Source of the DNA: Planctomycetota bacterium
Lineage (GTDB): Bacteria; Planctomycetota; Phycisphaerae; UBA1845; PWPN01
DNA length: 64,000 nt
Reading direction: 5' to 3'
Assembly: GCA_029550525.1 (NCBI GenBank)
Contig: JAKPHF010000008.1
Span: 248,001 to 312,000 of the forward strand
The position numbers and the translations under genes were made by a program. A model generated the notes under the pieces. That model had not been told where the DNA came from. It searched no databases and saw nothing but the letters and a program-made list of their open reading frames with translations. This document shows, piece after piece, positions 60,761 through 64,000 of the stretch. Position 1 is the stretch's first letter. The number at the start of each line of letters is the position of its first letter.

Positions 60761-63000
60761 ACCACTCGCCTTCTCAGGTCTTCCTGTGTATACCGCTTCC
60801 GCTGGCGGGTGGTCGCGCCTTCGCCGGGGACTTTCGCGCCGATCATCGACGCCGCCACGGTGCAGCCGACGAGGCAGTCGAACCAGTGGTTGTCGGGTTT
60901 CGACGGCTTGACCCGCCACTCGTGGACCGTCCGGCCTTGGCCTTCGGTGACGACGTAGGTTTCGGCATCGGCGACATGCTCGGCGAAAAGCCGGTGGTGC
61001 TCGGGCTTCTTGCCGAACAGCGACAGCGAGCCCTTGTCGCCGGCGAGCGTCGCCAGCCGCGCGTGAAGGAAGGTCTTCCAGAAGTTGGCGTCGAAGGCGA
61101 CGTGGCGGAACTCGCTCGACCTCGACACGTTGGGGATGTACCAGTTGTGCCCGTGCCGCTCGCCCGGCCGGCGCGTATAGGCAGCCATAGGCTTGTTGCC
61201 GGCCCGCAGGCCCATGCCCTTCGATAGCAACACGGCCGGCCCGAGCTTGACGGCGACGGCATTGCATACCGCCGGCAGGTAGCCCGAGTCGATCAGCATC
61301 CGTTCGACGCAAAGCGCCGCGCCGTCCGTCCGCGTCCACGGCCGGGCGAGCAGCTCGCTGGCCAGCTTCTCCAGACCCGCCTGGACCGCGCCTTCCTTGC
61401 CGGCCCCGCGGAACGCCGCGGCGAGCGTGTGCGTCGCATCGCGGAGCGTGAAGTATTGCCGCTTCTGGTCGGGGAACGTGCCGTAGTCGATGACGTAGCC
61501 GGTGAAGTCTTCCTCCCACGCGCAGACGCACCAGTACAGCAGCTTGTCGTGCACGTCGATGAACGCCGTGAGGCGCGTCGCCGCCAGCGGCACTTCGCCC
61601 CGCGGCCGGCCGGTGATCTTCTCGGCAACCTGGTCGGCCGTGAGCCGCTTGTCCTCGAACTGCTCCGTCGCCGGCTCATTCTGATACTCCGCGGCGAACG
61701 CCTCTTCGTCGCGGAGCTTGAGGTTCATCGCGTGCTGGATCGCCGAAAGCTCGGTCTTCGCGTCGTACCGCGCCGGCCAGGCGACGACGGCCCCGGCGTC
61801 CATCGCTTCGCGGTGCGCGGCGTAGAACTCCGTCGCGGGCGCCAGACCCTTGCCTTGCCGCAAGCCTTCGGCGCGGACGCGGGCGTACTCATCCCAGAGC
61901 TTCTCCGCGGTCGGGAAGGCGTAGACCAGCTTCGTGCACTCGCCTTGCCATTCGGGCGTCTTCTGCCGGTCGAGCACCTGGTCGGCGAGGTCGCCGGCGT
62001 AAATCTTCGTGCACGTCAGCACCGCGGCGATGGACTCGCCCGGCCCGGCCATGCCCAGCACGTCGCCGGTGAGAAGCTGGAGCCGGTAGCGTGTCTGCGA
62101 AGGCGAGCGGGCCGACTGGCGGGTCTGTGGATCGTCCAGTAGCACCAGCGACGGGCGCAGCGTCCGGCCGTCCATCGTGGTGTGCTGCTGGCCGCGCATG
62201 TTGGCGTCCAGGCTGGTCACGGTGATGATGGCCCCCGACGCCTCGTTGTACGGGCCTTCGACCGTCGGGAAGACCAGCTTGTCCGCGGCCCACGTGCAGT
62301 AGGTCGGCCGGCCGTCGATGTGCTGGCCGATCTGCCGGCGGGCGTTATTCTGGAGCCGGTGCAGCGGGTAGATGGCCGTGGGAAAGTCGGCCAGCAGCAG
62401 CGGATTCTCCAGGACGGCCTTGCGGATCGGGGCGAGCAGTTCGACCGCACGTTCCTGCGAGCCGCCGATGAGACAGACGAACGGGCGGTAGCCCGACAGA
62501 ATCGCCCACAGCGCCGACAGTCGGGCCAGCGTGGTCTTGCCCGACCCGCGCGGCATGGCAAACGCGAACAAGCCGCCTTCCTTCACCGCCCGCTCGATCT
62601 TCTCAATGACGCGGAGGTGGTCTTCTGACCAGCCGCGATAGAGGGCGCTGGCGAAGTAGGTTTCACAGAAGAAGCGGAAGTCGGCCCGGGCGCGTTCCCG
62701 CCGCGTCATGTCGGCGATGTCCGGCAGCGGCGCGATGTTCTGCGTCCGCCAGGTCTCGGTGTTCTTGCGTTCGAGGTCGGCGGCGCGGGCGTCGATCTTC
62801 GGCTTGGCCGGCCGGTCCACCTCGCGGATGAGCCAGCGCAGGTACTCCAGCAGCCGGATACGCCGGCCGTCATGCCAGCGCCGGCCGGAGCGGTTCATCT
62901 GCCGGTCCAGACGCGAGCGCGTAATCGACTCGCCCAGCGCCGTCGAGTTGAGTAGCTGGACGAGTTCGTTGCGGCTCAGCTTGTTCGGATCAAGCGCCAT
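60757..63000 (-). CDS. terL: Phage terminase large subunit
   Basis: A 747-residue packaging motor. An N-terminal extension of about 115 residues precedes the ATPase: Walker A MPRGSGKTTLARL, a coupling SLDANMRGQQHTT region and Walker B LRPSLVLLDDPQ. The nuclease domain has TAFIDVHDKLLYW, with an acidic residue, and the closing DNHWFDCLVGCTVAA aspartates. It is of the gpA-like group in length. It overlaps the HTH gene upstream by 11 bases and the zinc-ribbon gene downstream by 4. Confidence 0.92.
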   Translation of the reverse strand: MALDPNKLSRNELVQLLNSTALGESITRSRLDRQMNRSGRRWHDGRRIRLLEYLRWLIREVDRPAKPKIDARAADLERKNTETWRTQNIAPLPDIADMTRRERARADFRFFCETYFASALYRGWSEDHLRVIEKIERAVKEGGLFAFAMPRGSGKTTLARLSALWAILSGYRPFVCLIGGSQERAVELLAPIRKAVLENPLLLADFPTAIYPLHRLQNNARRQIGQHIDGRPTYCTWAADKLVFPTVEGPYNEASGAIITVTSLDANMRGQQHTTMDGRTLRPSLVLLDDPQTRQSARSPSQTRYRLQLLTGDVLGMAGPGESIAAVLTCTKIYAGDLADQVLDRQKTPEWQGECTKLVYAFPTAEKLWDEYARVRAEGLRQGKGLAPATEFYAAHREAMDAGAVVAWPARYDAKTELSAIQHAMNLKLRDEEAFAAEYQNEPATEQFEDKRLTADQVAEKITGRPRGEVPLAATRLTAFIDVHDKLLYWCVCAWEEDFTGYVIDYGTFPDQKRQYFTLRDATHTLAAAFRGAGKEGAVQAGLEKLASELLARPWTRTDGAALCVERMLIDSGYLPAVCNAVAVKLGPAVLLSKGMGLRAGNKPMAAYTRRPGERHGHNWYIPNVSRSSEFRHVAFDANFWKTFLHARLATLAGDKGSLSLFGKKPEHHRLFAEHVADAETYVVTEGQGRTVHEWRVKPSKPDNHWFDCLVGCTVAASMIGAKVPGEGATTRQRKRYTQEDLRRRVV

Positions 63001-63178
63001 CGTTCTGCCGGTTCTGTTCCTGCTGGTTCAGCCAAGCCCCGTAGACAATCAGGTCAATCCGCTTGTCCACCAGCGGCAGCCCGCGGCGGATGTGCTCGCG
63101 GATCGTCTTCGGCGACACCTTCAGCAGCTTCGCCGCGGCCGTGACGGACAGAGAGCGGATGTCCAGTTCCTCGCTCAT
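62990..63178 (-). CDS. Small HTH protein, terminase-small-subunit-like
   Basis: A 62-residue protein with the helix-turn-helix VTAAAKLLKVSPKTIREHIRRGLPLVDKR, typical of small DNA-binding phage proteins. It ends 11 bases inside terL and starts with a 4-base overlap of the radical SAM gene. By location it may be the DNA-recognition (small) subunit of the terminase, although it is short. Confidence 0.7.
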   Translation of the reverse strand: MSEELDIRSLSVTAAAKLLKVSPKTIREHIRRGLPLVDKRIDLIVYGAWLNQQEQNRQNDGA

Positions 63179-64000
63179 GCCGTGCCGCCTTCCGCCGGCC
63201 ACGGCGCGCCGGCCCGCTTCCGCGCCACGGCGTCGATGTTCTGGAGCTTGTCGTTCGGGATGTACGAGGCGAGGTATCGCGTCGGTAGTGTGTCCCAGGT
63301 GTAGCCGGCGAAGAGACGGGCGATATCAACGTGTCGCTCCAGCATCGCCGTCTTGTGCGCCATGCTGGCATTGCGGAACTTCGTCGAGCCGGCCAGCCGG
63401 GCGATGGTCTCGGAGTCGTCTTCGAGGCCGCGCAGGACCAGCGCGTCGAGGATGACCGTTGGCAGGCTTTCGGTCCCGCGCGATTCGGCCGCCCAGAAGC
63501 GATTCCCCCGGTAGAAGATGCCCTTGTACTCGCGGTGCTTGCCTTGGCTGAGCACCTTGACGATTCGGCCGCGGTAGTTGATCGGACTCATCGGCCAGCA
63601 GGCGCCCGGCGTCGCAGGCATAGGCCGGAACGGTGTGGAGTGAACCTCGATGCCCCATTGCGGGTCGATCTTTGTCCAGCCTTCATCCGCCGCCGCCAGG
63701 TCTTCGAGGAACTCGAACCAGTCGGCTTCCGTCTCGGTCGGGTAACCGACGATGTTGTAGATTTTCATGTGGTTCGGCGCGACCTTCGCCGCGGCCAGTC
63801 CGCGGAAGAAGCCGCGGAGCATGTCCCGCGTGATGGGCTTGTTGACCATCCGCCGGAGCCGCTCGGAGAAACCGTCCAGGCCGACGATGCGAAGCTTGGG
63901 CAGGCCCCATGTCTCCGGGCGGGCAAGGTCCAACTCGAAGATGGTCTTCTCGGCCGAGCCGCCCCAAAGCACGTCGCCCGCGCCGGCCTCGTTCTGCAAT
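63175..64000 (-). CDS. Radical SAM protein, C-terminal part (5' end outside window)
   Basis: The frame is open across the right edge; 275 codons are visible. The first visible part, LPKLRIVGLDGFSERLRRMVNKPITRD, then NHMKIYNIVGYPTETEADWFEFLEDL, follows the second half of a radical SAM TIM barrel as in MiaB-like or B12-dependent enzymes (the GxxSxRxxxxxxK and GxPxET segments). The CxxxCxxC cluster-binding motif would lie upstream of the window. The C-terminal half (KIDPQWGIEVHSTPFRP, ESLPTVILDALVLRGLED) is not recognised. The stop overlaps the HTH gene by 4 bases, so it is truly part of the phage operon. Confidence 0.75.
   Translation of the reverse strand, partial: LQNEAGAGDVLWGGSAEKTIFELDLARPETWGLPKLRIVGLDGFSERLRRMVNKPITRDMLRGFFRGLAAAKVAPNHMKIYNIVGYPTETEADWFEFLEDLAAADEGWTKIDPQWGIEVHSTPFRPMPATPGACWPMSPINYRGRIVKVLSQGKHREYKGIFYRGNRFWAAESRGTESLPTVILDALVLRGLEDDSETIARLAGSTKFRNASMAHKTAMLERHVDIARLFAGYTWDTLPTRYLASYIPNDKLQNIDAVARKRAGAPWPAEGGTA

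Overview
The window looks like a chromosome segment of a GC-rich bacterium, most likely a member of Planctomycetota (perhaps Phycisphaerae-like). This is inferred from protein style: short Rho without an N-terminal Rho_N domain, many small lipoproteins, the UxaE-type epimerase, the PGM-like proposed homoserine kinase and many dispersed intergenic palindromes. No rRNA, plasmid origin or CRISPR array was seen. The one tRNA found is a formyl-methionine initiator tRNA.

Layout. (1) 1-5649, minus strand: a surface-glycan/CDP-sugar operon headed by a specialised NusG/LoaP-like antiterminator, followed by three zinc-ribbon C-methyltransferases of the NDP-sugar type, a glucose-1-phosphate cytidylyltransferase and a PIG-L deacetylase; it runs off the left end. 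(2) 5650-6632: gene-free leader/promoter stretch with a 14-bp perfect palindrome between candidate -35 and -10 boxes. (3) 6633-9227, minus: sugar/alcohol-phosphate nucleotidyltransferase, GpsA and a pteridine-reductase-like SDR. (4) 9228-14106, plus: three lipoproteins, an HAD phosphatase, a truncated redoxin-like gene and a membrane protein. (5) 14719-28916: housekeeping genes (rho, Fe-ADH plus LsrG-like pair, PafA-like phosphatase, UV endonuclease, psd-pssA-gltX operon, lysC, MFS permease, RluA synthase). (6) 29181-38547: hom plus proposed homoserine kinase, icd, a DegT aminotransferase and a UDP-sugar dehydrogenase, UxaE. (7) 39006-44709: EamA exporter, a degenerate sensor/response regulator, an alpha/beta hydrolase lipoprotein and a phytase-like esterase.

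(8) 44844-64000: an initiator tRNA with a strong promoter forms the left border of a siphovirus-type prophage, all on the minus strand, which continues past the right end of the window. Read in transcription order it carries a radical SAM enzyme (partial), a HTH protein, TerL, a zinc-ribbon protein, a gpW-like protein, lambda-type portal, protease/major-capsid fusion, two DUF2190 decoration proteins (one with an inserted carbohydrate-binding-like domain), head-tail and tail genes, tape measure, holin-like and lipoprotein lysis candidates, distal tail proteins and a large serine recombinase. The recombinase carries an in-frame TAG at codon 15, and its C-terminus is encoded by the antisense strand of the tRNA, so the attachment site lies in the tRNA 3' half.

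Cross-cutting signals: intergenic spaces share two repeat families, short perfect hairpins (GGCGGGC-type arms with a 3-base loop) and tandem 7-mers containing TGA/TCA, one of which supplies the icd stop codon.
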